Of a DNA stretch of 40,491 nt, positions 25,169-33,943 are shown piece by piece; positions within the stretch are counted from its first letter, which is position 1; each line of letters opens with the position of its first letter. The position numbers and the translations under genes were made by a program. The notes beneath the pieces are model-generated. The model was not told where the DNA came from. It saw nothing but the letters and a program-made list of their open reading frames with translations, and searched no databases. Source of the stretch: an uncultured Eubacteriaceae bacterium (GTDB lineage Bacteria; Bacillota; Clostridia; Eubacteriales; Eubacteriaceae). Location: contig CANQOZ010000003.1 of NCBI GenBank assembly GCA_947625585.1, forward strand, positions 1 to 40,491, read 5' to 3'.

Positions 25169-25825
25169 ATGCCAATGGATATTAAGAAATTCGGTAAAAG
25201 ACTAAAAAAATTAATGAAAGACTACGGAGAAACAACATATTCAATGAGTAAAGTTGTCAAACTATCTGCTCCAACTATTTCAAGATATACAAGAGGCGAA
25301 ATGGTTCCAAAAATTACAACAGTTGAGATCCTAGCCAATTACTTTAATGTTAGTCCTAAATGGTTATCAGGCGAAAGTGATATAGTTAATGAGTCTGAAA
25401 TGTTAGATAATAACGTTTTAACCACGACTATACCTGTTTTTGAAACTGTTCAATACAAACTGCCAATCTTCTCAAATAAAAAAATTAATGAAGAATTAAG
25501 ACTCCCAACAGATTTAATTAGCAATTGGGGAAATGTGATTGCTGTAGAAGCTCCTGATGATTCAATGAAACCATTAATTAATAAGGGAGACAAAATGGTA
25601 ATTAAACTTGGTGATGCAGAGCTTAATACTTCCTTAGCAGCTATTCATATTAATAAAAAGGATATGGTAATTCGCAAAGTTGTTAATAGTGGAAAATTTC
25701 TAATCCTTCAACCAGCAAATTTTAATTATTCACCTGAAATAATTAATCCTAATCAAGATAATATCAAAGTAGTTGGTAAAGTCGTCTATGCTATTACTGA
25801 AAAAGATACAAACTTTGAGAAATAA
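25169..25825 (+). CDS. XRE-family regulator with LexA/CI-type S24 domain
   Basis: 218 residues. Residues 6-65 are an XRE helix-turn-helix (SMSKVVKLSAPTISRYTRGEMVPKITTVEILANYFNVSPKWLSG). Residues 85-215 are an S24-type domain with Ser132 in the catalytic position (APDDSMKPLINKGDKMVI). The residue 37 positions later, where LexA has its catalytic Lys, is Arg169 in DMVIRKVV; Lys170 is adjacent. No Ala-Gly cleavage site is evident between the domains. It may therefore be a non-cleavable or ligand-controlled repressor rather than a LexA/CI-type self-cleaving one. A TATAAT at 25114-25119 could be its -10 box. A strong terminator follows. Confidence 0.88.
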   Translation: MPMDIKKFGKRLKKLMKDYGETTYSMSKVVKLSAPTISRYTRGEMVPKITTVEILANYFNVSPKWLSGESDIVNESEMLDNNVLTTTIPVFETVQYKLPIFSNKKINEELRLPTDLISNWGNVIAVEAPDDSMKPLINKGDKMVIKLGDAELNTSLAAIHINKKDMVIRKVVNSGKFLILQPANFNYSPEIINPNQDNIKVVGKVVYAITEKDTNFEK

Positions 25826-25827
25826 AT

Positions 25828-25859
25828 AAGCACCGCCGAAGCGGTGCTTTTTGTTTTTA
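25828..25859. terminator. Strong GC-rich terminator shared by the XRE-S24 gene and rnpB
   Basis: A perfect 9-bp stem AAGCACCGC / GCGGTGCTT with a stable CGAA loop (25828-25849) is followed on the plus strand by TTTTGTTTTT. On the minus strand the tail is ATTTATTT, which could end rnpB transcription. Confidence 0.9.
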
Positions 25860-25866
25860 TATTCAA

Positions 25867-26200
25867 ATAAGTATACCTATAAGCCGAGTTCTGTTTAAAT
25901 GATCATCTGTCTAGATTTATCGTCACCGATAAACTCAAGCGACCTACCACCAACAGTAGCGAGCAACTACTTTTCTATGTTGTATTTGGTCTTGCACTGG
26001 ATGGGGTTTACAAAGCAGTTTAGTTACCTAAACTCTGGTGAGCTCTTACCTCGCCGTTTCATCCTTACCTATTTCTAGGCGGTTTGTTTTCTGTTGCACT
26101 TTCCTTGAAGTTACCTTCACCGGACGTTATCCGGCATCCTGCTCTATAGTGCTCGGACTTTCCTCAAGCTTATTAAGCTTGCGATCATTCAGTTTACTTA
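25867..26200 (-). ncRNA. rnpB: RNase P RNA (M1 RNA), type A
   Basis: The minus strand contains GAGGAAAGTCCGAGC near the 5' end, GTGCAACAGAAAACAAACCGCC, GATGAAACGGCGAGGTAAGAGCTC, GGTAGGTCGCTTGAG and the 3' signature CAGAACTCGGCTTATAG. These are the universally conserved segments in the correct order. The architecture (GCAGGATGCCGG...GTCCGG, then CAACAGAAA...) is the ancestral type A, not Bacillus type B. P1 can form between AUAAGUA at the 5' end and UACUUAU at the 3' end with one mismatch further in. The ends are estimated from that pairing. The 5' end coincides with the stop codon of the 171-aa gene (26198-26200), and no clear separate promoter is visible just upstream. Confidence 0.95.
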
Positions 26201-26713
26201 TTTCTTCTTTTTAACAACTTTATTAACAGAATCATTTGAACTCTTAATCTTCTTATCGCTTTCAGTATCTCCAATAAATACTTTAAAGCTATAATAAGAC
26301 CTTGCTTTTTTTACCTTTTCTAGAAGTTCTTTTAATTCCTTAAATTCACCAGTACTTTCATGAATTTTAAGCTCTTTTTTATAAATGTACTCTATTCTCT
26401 TTTGTAATGCATAAAGTAACATAGCTTTTTTCATATAACTGGCATCATCTCTTAGAATATCATAGTATTCTAACTTGTAGATGATTGGATCCCGGTCATC
26501 TTCAATATCATACAATTTTACCGTTTCATGGTGTTGTTTATCTTTTGGATTAATAACCAGATTACGGTAGGTTCCTATCCTGTCTTTCTTAGATTCATTT
26601 GTTAGATAGTATTTATCACTATTTTCAGGTAGGCTTACATATTTAATTAATTCTCCTAAATCTTTCCGGGATATTGTTTTCGTTTTTAATGCTTTATTAA
26701 AAATTTTTTTCAT
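26198..26713 (-). CDS. Hypothetical protein between recA and rnpB, function unknown
   Basis: 171 residues, highly charged and lysine-rich, with no signal peptide or membrane segment. The middle alternates strands and Tyr-rich segments (IYKLEYYDILRDDASYMKKAM, LYALQKRIEYIYKKEL); the C-terminus is basic and low-complexity (VNKVVKKKK), which suggests nucleic-acid or RNP contact but proves nothing. I do not recognise a family; it does not look like RecX, which often occupies the place after recA. It has a good promoter of its own at 26748-26776 and ends exactly at the predicted 5' end of rnpB. Confidence 0.7.
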   Translation of the reverse strand: MKKIFNKALKTKTISRKDLGELIKYVSLPENSDKYYLTNESKKDRIGTYRNLVINPKDKQHHETVKLYDIEDDRDPIIYKLEYYDILRDDASYMKKAMLLYALQKRIEYIYKKELKIHESTGEFKELKELLEKVKKARSYYSFKVFIGDTESDKKIKSSNDSVNKVVKKKK

Positions 26714-26747
26714 ATTTTCTAACGAATTAATTCAATGCAAGAAACAT

Positions 26748-26776
26748 ATTATAACTTATTGAAGTCGAATTGTAAA
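26748..26776 (-). promoter_or_regulatory. Promoter of the 171-aa gene (and possibly rnpB)
   Basis: On the minus strand TTTACA (26771-26776) and TATAAT (26748-26753) are separated by 17 bp. The start site would lie about 30 nt before the ATG. Confidence 0.8.
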
Positions 26777-26787
26777 GAATTTTTTTA

Positions 26788-27885
26788 TTAAAAATCAATT
26801 TTTCCTAAATCGAAATCATCTTCATCTTCAATTGTATCAGATTCAAGAACCGTCTCATGGTTATCATTCATTCCCATTCCTAACTTTCCTTTGATTTCTT
26901 CTATAAGTTCAGGATGTTCTTTTAGATAATTCTTTACATTATCTCGCCCTTGTCCAAGTCTTTCATTATCATACGAAAACCATGCTCCAGATTTATTTAT
27001 AATACCTTCAGTAACAGCTGTATCAAGTAAATCCCCTTCTGCAGAAATTCCTTCCCCATACATAATATCGAATTCAGCTGTTTTAAAAGGTGGAGCTAAT
27101 TTATTTTTAACGACTTTAGCTCTTGTTCTGTTACCTACAAATTCAGCACCCTTCTTAATACTATCAATTCTTCTAATATCTAAACGAATTGTTGAATAGA
27201 ATTTTAAAGCTCTTCCACCAGTCGTAACTTCAGGATTACCAAATAATATTCCAACTTTTTCACGTAATTGATTAATAAAGATAGCAGCAGTATTTGATTT
27301 TTTAATTACACCTGTTAACTTTCTTAAAGCTTGTGACATAAGTCTAGCGTGTAAACCAACATGGGAGTCTCCCATTTCACCATCAATTTCAGCTTTTGGT
27401 ACTAATGCAGCAACGGAGTCAACAACAACTATATCTAAAGCTCCACTTCGAATTAACTCTTCTAGGATTTCTAAAGCCTGTTCACCGGTGTCTGGTTGAG
27501 AAATAATTAAATTATCAATATCAACTCCTAAGTTTTTAGCATAAACCGGGTCTAAAGCATGTTCTGCATCAATAAAAGCTGCAAAACCACCTTGTTTTTG
27601 AGCTTCAGCAATAGCATGTAATGCAACTGTTGTCTTGCCTGAAGACTCAGGTCCATAAATTTCAGTAATTCGTCCTTTTGGAATTCCACCAATTCCAAGA
27701 GCTCTATCTAAGCCAATTGAACTAGTAGAAATAACATCAACTTCCTGGATGGCGTTATCACCCATTCTCATTATTGAACCTTTACCAAAATTTTTTTCTA
27801 TATTTTTTAAAGCTGTATCTAGCGCTTCTCGTTTCTTTTCATCAGCTGGATTGTCAGCTGCTTTTTTATCCTTCTTTTTAGCCAT
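26788..27885 (-). CDS. recA: Recombinase RecA
   Basis: 365 residues. The P-loop GPESSGKTT begins at residue 78. [34 protein letters not shown]-like, [39 protein letters not shown] (L1) and [36 protein letters not shown] (L2) are present, with an acidic C-terminal tail. It catalyses homologous pairing and activates the SOS response. GAGG lies 4 nt before the ATG. The start is 7 nt after the cinA stop, so cinA-recA are co-transcribed; no separate SOS-type operator is visible in this short gap. Confidence 0.99.
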   Translation of the reverse strand: MAKKKDKKAADNPADEKKREALDTALKNIEKNFGKGSIMRMGDNAIQEVDVISTSSIGLDRALGIGGIPKGRITEIYGPESSGKTTVALHAIAEAQKQGGFAAFIDAEHALDPVYAKNLGVDIDNLIISQPDTGEQALEILEELIRSGALDIVVVDSVAALVPKAEIDGEMGDSHVGLHARLMSQALRKLTGVIKKSNTAAIFINQLREKVGILFGNPEVTTGGRALKFYSTIRLDIRRIDSIKKGAEFVGNRTRAKVVKNKLAPPFKTAEFDIMYGEGISAEGDLLDTAVTEGIINKSGAWFSYDNERLGQGRDNVKNYLKEHPELIEEIKGKLGMGMNDNHETVLESDTIEDEDDFDLGKIDF

Positions 27886-27892
27886 TTATCCT

Positions 27893-29122
27893 CTAATATA
27901 TTTTAAAAAACTCGTTTCGAATCATCTGAAAGACCATATTCGCAGATCGATACCTAATATTTTCTCTTGTTCCTTGGAATAAGTTCTTTTTAATTACGAC
28001 AAAATCTTTTGTAGCAATTCCAGTATAAACAAGTCCAACAGGCTTATCTTTTGTTCCCCCGTCTGGTCCAGCTATTCCTGTAGTTGCTACACCTATATCC
28101 GTATTCAAAATTTTTCGAACATTATTACACATTTCATAACAGGTTTCTTCACTTACTGCACCGAACTTATCTAGAGTTTCAGGTTTAACATGAAGTTCTT
28201 TTATTTTTGCTTCATTTGAATAAGTGATTAATCCTAGCATATAAGAAGAAGAGATACCAGGAATATCTGTTAAGATTGAACCAATCATTCCTCCCGTACA
28301 TGATTCTGCAGTACTTATGGTTAGGTGATGGTCTATTAAGTATTTTCCTACTGTCTTTGCTAATGTTTGATCTGTATAAGAAAAAATAAAATTCTCTAAT
28401 TTATTTTTAATTTTACTGTCTATTTCTTCTAGTTTTTGTTTAGCATTTTTACCATTAGCAGTTACTCGTAATAGGACTTCCCCTCGTTTTGCATAAGTTG
28501 CAAGAGTTGGATTTGTCTGATTATCAATTAAATCAAAAATCCTATCTTCAACTTCAGATTCACCAATTCCTGTTAAATTATAATAGTTAGTAATAACCTC
28601 TTGATTATTTAATTCGTTAATTATATCAACAACACTAGTGTTAAAAACATGCTTCATTTCACCTGGAGGTCCTGGTAATAAAAAGATGTGCTTTCCATCT
28701 TTATTAATATAAACTCCAGAAGCAGTGCCACTTTTATTTTCTAAAATAGTAGCGTTTTCAGGTATTAAAGCTTGTTTGAAATTATTTTTAGTAAGATGAA
28801 AATTCCGGTCTTTAAACCAATTAATAATTCTTTCCTTCTCTTTTGGATTTTCTATTAGTTCAAGTCCTAAATTTTCAGCTACTACTTCTTTAGTTAGGTC
28901 ATCCTCAGTTGGACCTAATCCACCTGTGATTAAAATTATATCATTACAACTATAGGCTTGATTAAAACTTGTACTAAGCCGTTCTGGATTGTCCCCTACG
29001 GTTGTTATGAAATGAACATTAACACCAAGGTTTGATAATTCCTTAGCTAAATATTGACTGTTAGTATTTAAAATAGAACCTGTTAATAATTCAGTTCCTA
29101 CACTAATAATTTCTGCATCCAT
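27893..29122 (-). CDS. cinA: CinA family protein (MoaB-like domain plus nicotinamide-nucleotide amidase)
   Basis: 409 residues. The N-terminal MoCF/MoaB-like domain begins EIISVGTELLTGSILNTNSQYLA, with ITGGLGPTEDDLTKE and LLPGPPGEMKH. The C-terminal amidase domain has TAESCTGGMIGSILTDIPGISSSY and TGIAGPDGGTKDKPVGLVY. CinA recycles nicotinamide mononucleotide and ADP-ribose-related by-products and is commonly linked to competence/recA. Its start overlaps the pgsA stop (TAATG). Confidence 0.97.
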   Translation of the reverse strand: MDAEIISVGTELLTGSILNTNSQYLAKELSNLGVNVHFITTVGDNPERLSTSFNQAYSCNDIILITGGLGPTEDDLTKEVVAENLGLELIENPKEKERIINWFKDRNFHLTKNNFKQALIPENATILENKSGTASGVYINKDGKHIFLLPGPPGEMKHVFNTSVVDIINELNNQEVITNYYNLTGIGESEVEDRIFDLIDNQTNPTLATYAKRGEVLLRVTANGKNAKQKLEEIDSKIKNKLENFIFSYTDQTLAKTVGKYLIDHHLTISTAESCTGGMIGSILTDIPGISSSYMLGLITYSNEAKIKELHVKPETLDKFGAVSEETCYEMCNNVRKILNTDIGVATTGIAGPDGGTKDKPVGLVYTGIATKDFVVIKKNLFQGTRENIRYRSANMVFQMIRNEFFKIY

Positions 29123-29673
29123 TACATTGTCATATTCTTGAAAATATCTTTATTGATTAAAAAATAATCTAATCCCGACCAAAGTGTTAAAGCTGTACAG
29201 ACATAAACTGCTACTTGACCTAATATCCAAAGCCAGTTAAATCTTAACTGTGGAATTAGATAAAGTAACAAAAGTATAATTGCAATCATTTGAGAAACTG
29301 TTTTGAATTTTCCCCAAATTCCAGCAGCTAAAACAATCCCATCAGAAGCAGCTACTAACCTTAGTCCGGTAATAGCAAATTCTCTAGCAAGAATTATTAC
29401 TACTACCCAAGCAGGAATAAATCCAATACTAGTTAGACATACAAATGCTGAAGCGGTTAAAAGTTTATCTGCTAATGGATCCATAAATTTACCAAAATCT
29501 GTTATTAAATGATCTCGTCTAGCTATATATCCGTCAAGAAAATCTGTTACAGAAGCTATCACAAAAATAACTAACGCTGTTAAGGCATGACCAGCAAAGT
29601 TCACTTCAAAACAGATCAGAAAAAATGGAATTAATAATATTCTAATAACTGTTAGCTTATTTGGCAGATTCAT
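29122..29673 (-). CDS. pgsA: CDP-diacylglycerol-glycerol-3-phosphate 3-phosphatidyltransferase
   Basis: 183 residues, integral membrane. The CDP-alcohol phosphotransferase signature D-x2-D-G-x2-A-R-x8-G-x3-D-x3-D is complete in TDFLDGYIARRDHLITDFGKFMDPLADKL. It makes phosphatidylglycerol phosphate from CDP-diacylglycerol and glycerol-3-phosphate; the latter is the product of the GpsA-like enzyme at 17137-18174. GGAG lies 6 nt before the ATG, inside the end of rimO (17-nt overlap). Confidence 0.97.
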   Translation of the reverse strand: MNLPNKLTVIRILLIPFFLICFEVNFAGHALTALVIFVIASVTDFLDGYIARRDHLITDFGKFMDPLADKLLTASAFVCLTSIGFIPAWVVVIILAREFAITGLRLVAASDGIVLAAGIWGKFKTVSQMIAIILLLLYLIPQLRFNWLWILGQVAVYVCTALTLWSGLDYFLINKDIFKNMTM

Positions 29674-30946
29674 CGAAATCTCCTATATAATCAAAATTTA
29701 AACTCTCTCTAATTTTTACTGGGACAATCTCCCCAATCTCTAAATTCTTATTAGAATTAACGTATGTGATAAAATCAATATCAGGTGCATCTAAGATAAG
29801 TCTACCGATATATGAATTATTATCTTCTATTTGCTCAATTAAACATGGAAAAGTCTTATTTATAAATTTTTTATTGGATTCTCTTATAAGTTCACTAGAT
29901 TTTTGGTTAAATATCTCTACTCTATTTTCAATTTCTTTACTACTAACCTGATCTGGTAGGTTATAAGCTTTTGTATCTTCTTCCCTTGAATAACCAAAGC
30001 AACCAAACCGATCTAATTTTAATTGTTCTAAATCATTGAGTAATTCCTGAAAATCTTCACTTGTTTCTCCAGGATATCCAACTATAAATGTAGTTCTAAC
30101 GATAGGATTATTAAATTTACTTCTGATTTTTGAAATCAATTTATAAATCTCTTCTTTAGAAATATGACGATTCATACTTTTTAATATTTTATTACTGGTA
30201 TGCTGGATGGGAATATCGAAGTAAGGTAGGATATTATCCTTTTGGTCAATTAGATCAAGTAATTCATCCGTTATTCCTTCAGGATATAAATAAAGTAAAC
30301 GGATCCATTTAAAGTTAAAATCATCCGAGAGAATTTTAAGTAATTCAATTAATGAGATATCTTCATCGAGATCAGTTCCATATTGAGTTAGATCTTGAGC
30401 TACTAATATTAATTCCTTAACCCCTTTATTTTCTAATTCCTGTGCTTCTTCTCTTATTTCACTAATGGATCTACTTCTGTGCTTTCCCCTAATTAAAGGA
30501 ATTGAACAGTAAGAGCAATTTCTATTACAACCGTCAGATATTTTTAAATAAGCGAAGTTATCCGTTGTCAAATTCCTTGTATCTCCATCAACATGATCGG
30601 TTAAGTTAAATAAGTCCATAATCTTATTTGTCTCATTTAACCTAAAGAAGCCGTCAATCTCAGGAATTTCAGATTCGAGCTCTTCTTTATATCTCTGAGA
30701 AAGACAGCCTGTTACGATTACTTTTGCATTTGGTTTTTTATTATTAATACTGTCAAATATAGCTTCAATTGACTCAACTCGAGCTGATTCAATAAAAGCG
30801 CATGTATTTACAATAATTAAATCAGCCTGAGTTAAATCTTTAGTTACTTCAAATCCATTATGAATAAAGTTTGATAGCAATAATTCAGCATCAACAGTAT
30901 TTTTATCACATCCAAGGGAAAGTAGAAAAATTTTGTTATTCCTCAT
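29657..30946 (-). CDS. rimO: Ribosomal protein S12 methylthiotransferase RimO
   Basis: 429 residues. The N-terminal UPF0004 domain begins IFLLSLGCDKNTVDAELLL; the LGCxKNxVD form is diagnostic for RimO as against MiaB. The radical-SAM cluster is in SDGCNRNCSYCSIPLIRGKHRSR, and a C-terminal TRAM domain follows. It methylthiolates the conserved Asp of ribosomal protein S12. The start overlaps the ftsK TGA stop as ATGA. Confidence 0.97.
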   Translation of the reverse strand: MRNNKIFLLSLGCDKNTVDAELLLSNFIHNGFEVTKDLTQADLIIVNTCAFIESARVESIEAIFDSINNKKPNAKVIVTGCLSQRYKEELESEIPEIDGFFRLNETNKIMDLFNLTDHVDGDTRNLTTDNFAYLKISDGCNRNCSYCSIPLIRGKHRSRSISEIREEAQELENKGVKELILVAQDLTQYGTDLDEDISLIELLKILSDDFNFKWIRLLYLYPEGITDELLDLIDQKDNILPYFDIPIQHTSNKILKSMNRHISKEEIYKLISKIRSKFNNPIVRTTFIVGYPGETSEDFQELLNDLEQLKLDRFGCFGYSREEDTKAYNLPDQVSSKEIENRVEIFNQKSSELIRESNKKFINKTFPCLIEQIEDNNSYIGRLILDAPDIDFITYVNSNKNLEIGEIVPVKIRESLNFDYIGDFDESAK

Positions 30947-33363
30947 GCAGTCCCTCTATATTCACTTTCAGATATTAATAATTTTCTTGGCTTACTTCCA
31001 TTTGGACCAGAAATTATTCCATCTAATTCTAAAGAATCAATAATACGACCTGCTCTAGCATAACCAATTCCAAGCTTACGCTGTAACATAGAAGTAGAGA
31101 CTTGTTTATTTAAAAAAGCTACTTCTATAGCTTGATCATATAATTTATCACGTTTTTTTGAATTTTCTTTTAATTCTTTCTCTCTAACATGATGTTGAAT
31201 TGATTCTTCAATCTCTTCGCTATATTCCGGTTCTTCTTCTAATTTAACTGACTCGATTACTTTATTAATTTCATTATCAGAAACAAAACAACACTGAATT
31301 CTTAATGGTTTCGATAATCCAACAGGTTTATAAAGCATATCACCTTTACCTAATAATTTTTCGGCTCCAGCCGAGTCAAGAATTGTTCTAGAGTCTGTAT
31401 TAGAAGCTACAGCAAAAGCTATTCTTGAAGGTATATTTGATTTGATTAACCCAGTGATAACATCAACTGATGGTCTTTGAGTAGCTATTATTAAATGAAT
31501 ACCACAAGCACGGGCTTTCTGAGCTATACGACAGATAGCACCTTCTACTTCTTTTGGAGAGGTCATCATTAAGTCTGCTAACTCATCAATTATGATCACA
31601 ATTCTTGGTAGTTTTTCACCTTGATTTCTAATCATTAATTCATTATATGATTCAAGATCTCTAACTCCAGTTTGTTGGAACATATTATAACGTTCCTCCA
31701 TTTCCTTAAGAGCCCAATTAAGAGCTCCTTCAGCCTTTTGTGGTTCAGTAACAACAGGAACTAAAAGATGAGGAATTGAATTATAATGACTCAGTTCTAC
31801 CATTTTTGGATCAATTAAGATCAATTTTAAATCTTCTGGTGATTCATGATATAGAAGACTAATTAAAATTGAGTTTATACAAACCGATTTACCTGAACCA
31901 GTTGAACCAGCAATTAATAGATGAGGCATTGAAGAGATATCACCTATTATATTGTGCCCTGATAAGGTCTTCCCAACAGAAAATGGTAAATCAAACTTAG
32001 AATTAATAAATTCGTCTGTTTCAATAATGTCTCGTATTGGAACAATATCTGATTTCTTATTTGGAACCTCTATACCTATAGCATCTTTACCTGGAATTGG
32101 AGCTTCAATTCGAATATCAGAAGTCGCTAATGCTAAAGCTAAATCATCGGCAAGATTAACTATTTTACTAACCTTAACACCAGGAGCTGGCTTAACTTCA
32201 AATCTTGTTATTGTTGGACCCTTTTCAAAATTTCTAATAGAGGCATCAACACCAAAGTTATTTAAAGTTTCCTTAATTTTTCTAGCATTATCTTTAATTT
32301 CCTTCTCGTCTATTCTACTCTTCTTAGAATTCTTGTTTAATAGCTCTATTGAAGGAAAATCATATCCTGTATTAAGATTTACTTTTTTTTTATTACTTAA
32401 TTCTTCATCAAAATCTTCAACAATAAAAGGTGGCTCTTCTTCCGGTTCAGGATCAAAGAACATATACTGATCGAGTAGATCTACCTGGTCTTCAGGAATT
32501 TCAGCACTTTTTTCTGTAACCCCTTTTTTTGGTTCAGAATCATCTAGAATTATTTCATCCGGTTCTAATTCAATAAAGTCATCCTCTATTAAATCATCAT
32601 CATAATTTACAGAATCATCAATAGAATATGGATCAACATCATCTTCGTCAATTATAAGTTCTTTTGAACTTTGAAGTTTTTGTTCTTCTTTTTTCTGACG
32701 TTCTCTGACTCTTTTCCTTTGGTCAAGGTCTTCCTTTAAGTCATAATACTTATTTTTAATATAAACCATACCAAAATCAGTTCCAATAATATTAGAATAA
32801 AGATTTGGAAAGTTAATCTTGATAATTAAGTAGACTTCTACAAGAGTTAGTAAGATTAGAATTATAATTGTTCCTGTTCTTGTAATAATTTTGTTTAAAA
32901 GATAGGCTATTAAGGTTCCAACAATTCCCCCATAACCACCGTATGCAGCTAGGGAAAATAAATCAATTATTTTATAGTTCGTAGTTAAATTAGGAATATT
33001 CGAACTCAAAAAGACCATAAAATTCCCAGTCATTAAGATTATGTAGGAAATTGTTTCTTTATATTCACGGAACTTGTCAATTAGCATGAGGATTCCACAT
33101 GCTATAACAATTAGGCATAAAACAGGTACAGCATTTCCAAATAAGTACATTAAGATATACTTACCTATAATTCGATCAATTAAAGTTGGTTGAGCTGTTA
33201 TAAATGCATAATAACAGTATACTCCGATAAGAATAGTTACAATTCCTTCCACCCACCGTTGCCTGTCTCTTTCAGGTGAACTAGTGTTATCTTTGTAACC
33301 TTTCACTCTGGCATTTCTCGCTTTTGCTTTTACTTTTACTGTCTTTTTTTGTTTTTTAGCCAT
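30943..33363 (-). CDS. ftsK: DNA translocase FtsK/SpoIIIE
   Basis: 806 residues. A basic N-terminus is followed by about four membrane helices (residues 40-185), an acidic low-complexity linker (about 215-330: runs of D/E such as IDEDDVDPYSIDD), then the RecA-like motor with Walker A AGSTGSGKSVCIN near residue 490 and Walker B VIIIDELADLM, and a C-terminal gamma winged helix (STSMLQRKLGIGYARAGRIIDSLE). It pumps chromosomal DNA through the closing septum. The gene ends in TGA. It is preceded by a terminator after dut, and TATAAT on the minus strand at 33399-33404 is a good -10 candidate, so this gene probably starts a new transcript running through recA. Confidence 0.97.
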   Translation of the reverse strand: MAKKQKKTVKVKAKARNARVKGYKDNTSSPERDRQRWVEGIVTILIGVYCYYAFITAQPTLIDRIIGKYILMYLFGNAVPVLCLIVIACGILMLIDKFREYKETISYIILMTGNFMVFLSSNIPNLTTNYKIIDLFSLAAYGGYGGIVGTLIAYLLNKIITRTGTIIILILLTLVEVYLIIKINFPNLYSNIIGTDFGMVYIKNKYYDLKEDLDQRKRVRERQKKEEQKLQSSKELIIDEDDVDPYSIDDSVNYDDDLIEDDFIELEPDEIILDDSEPKKGVTEKSAEIPEDQVDLLDQYMFFDPEPEEEPPFIVEDFDEELSNKKKVNLNTGYDFPSIELLNKNSKKSRIDEKEIKDNARKIKETLNNFGVDASIRNFEKGPTITRFEVKPAPGVKVSKIVNLADDLALALATSDIRIEAPIPGKDAIGIEVPNKKSDIVPIRDIIETDEFINSKFDLPFSVGKTLSGHNIIGDISSMPHLLIAGSTGSGKSVCINSILISLLYHESPEDLKLILIDPKMVELSHYNSIPHLLVPVVTEPQKAEGALNWALKEMEERYNMFQQTGVRDLESYNELMIRNQGEKLPRIVIIIDELADLMMTSPKEVEGAICRIAQKARACGIHLIIATQRPSVDVITGLIKSNIPSRIAFAVASNTDSRTILDSAGAEKLLGKGDMLYKPVGLSKPLRIQCCFVSDNEINKVIESVKLEEEPEYSEEIEESIQHHVREKELKENSKKRDKLYDQAIEVAFLNKQVSTSMLQRKLGIGYARAGRIIDSLELDGIISGPNGSKPRKLLISESEYRGTA

Positions 33364-33398
33364 AACATCCCCAATTTTTTGTTTTAGTTCAAATTTGG

Positions 33399-33404
33399 AT
33401 TATA
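33399..33404 (-). promoter_or_regulatory. -10 element of the ftsK-rimO-pgsA-cinA-recA transcript
   Basis: On the minus strand TATAAT lies about 35 nt before the ftsK ATG. The matching -35 is weak (TTAACT at 19 bp). The upstream terminator at 33453-33485 makes a promoter here likely. Confidence 0.5.
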
Positions 33405-33452
33405 TTAAATATTTTTGAATATAAGTTAAATATTTTATAACGAAATCTTAAC

Positions 33453-33485
33453 AAAAAAGAGCTGCTTGAATTTTCAAACAACTCT
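33453..33485 (-). terminator. Rho-independent terminator after dut
   Basis: 33458-33470 pairs with 33473-33485, 13 bp with two G-U pairs in the minus-strand RNA (AGAGTTGTTTGAA with TTCAAGCAGCTCT), followed by TTTTTTG. It lies 5 nt beyond the dut stop. Confidence 0.9.
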
Positions 33486-33490
33486 ATTTT

Positions 33491-33943
33491 TTAATTTCCG
33501 GTATGTCCAAAACCCATTCCACTTCTATCGGTTTCTTCTAAATCTTCTAAGTTATCAACTTCAATAAGATCAGGAATTACAATTGGAACAAAGACAATTT
33601 GAGCCAGTCGCTCACCGGGTTTAATAGTATAACTTTTACTGAATAAATTAATTAAAATAACTTTAACTTCCCCACGGTAATCAGAATCAATAGTACCAAT
33701 ACCATTAGCTAAGGTAATTCCATGTTTAGAAGATAACCCACTTCGAGCTCTAACTTGTCCTTCATAACCATAAGGAATTTCAAGATATATTCCTGTTGGA
33801 ATGAGTTTAGCTTCATTTGGTTTTAACTCTACTTCTTCTTTAATGTCTGCTCTTAAGTCAAAACCACTTGACCCTGATGTTTGTTGCTTAGGTAATGGAA
33901 ATCTTGAATTATTAAAAACTTTAATTTTAATCTTATTTTCCAT
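33491..33943 (-). CDS. dut: dUTP diphosphatase (dUTPase)
   Basis: 150 residues. The five trimeric-dUTPase motifs are present: SSGFDLRAD (1), RARSGLSSKHGITLANGIG (2-3, catalytic Asp in GTIDSDYRGE), ERLAQIVFVP (4) and RSGMGFGHTGN (5). It hydrolyses dUTP to dUMP, keeping uracil out of DNA. The ATG overlaps the pnp stop by one base (TAATG), so it is translationally coupled to pnp. Confidence 0.97.
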   Translation of the reverse strand: MENKIKIKVFNNSRFPLPKQQTSGSSGFDLRADIKEEVELKPNEAKLIPTGIYLEIPYGYEGQVRARSGLSSKHGITLANGIGTIDSDYRGEVKVILINLFSKSYTIKPGERLAQIVFVPIVIPDLIEVDNLEDLEETDRSGMGFGHTGN

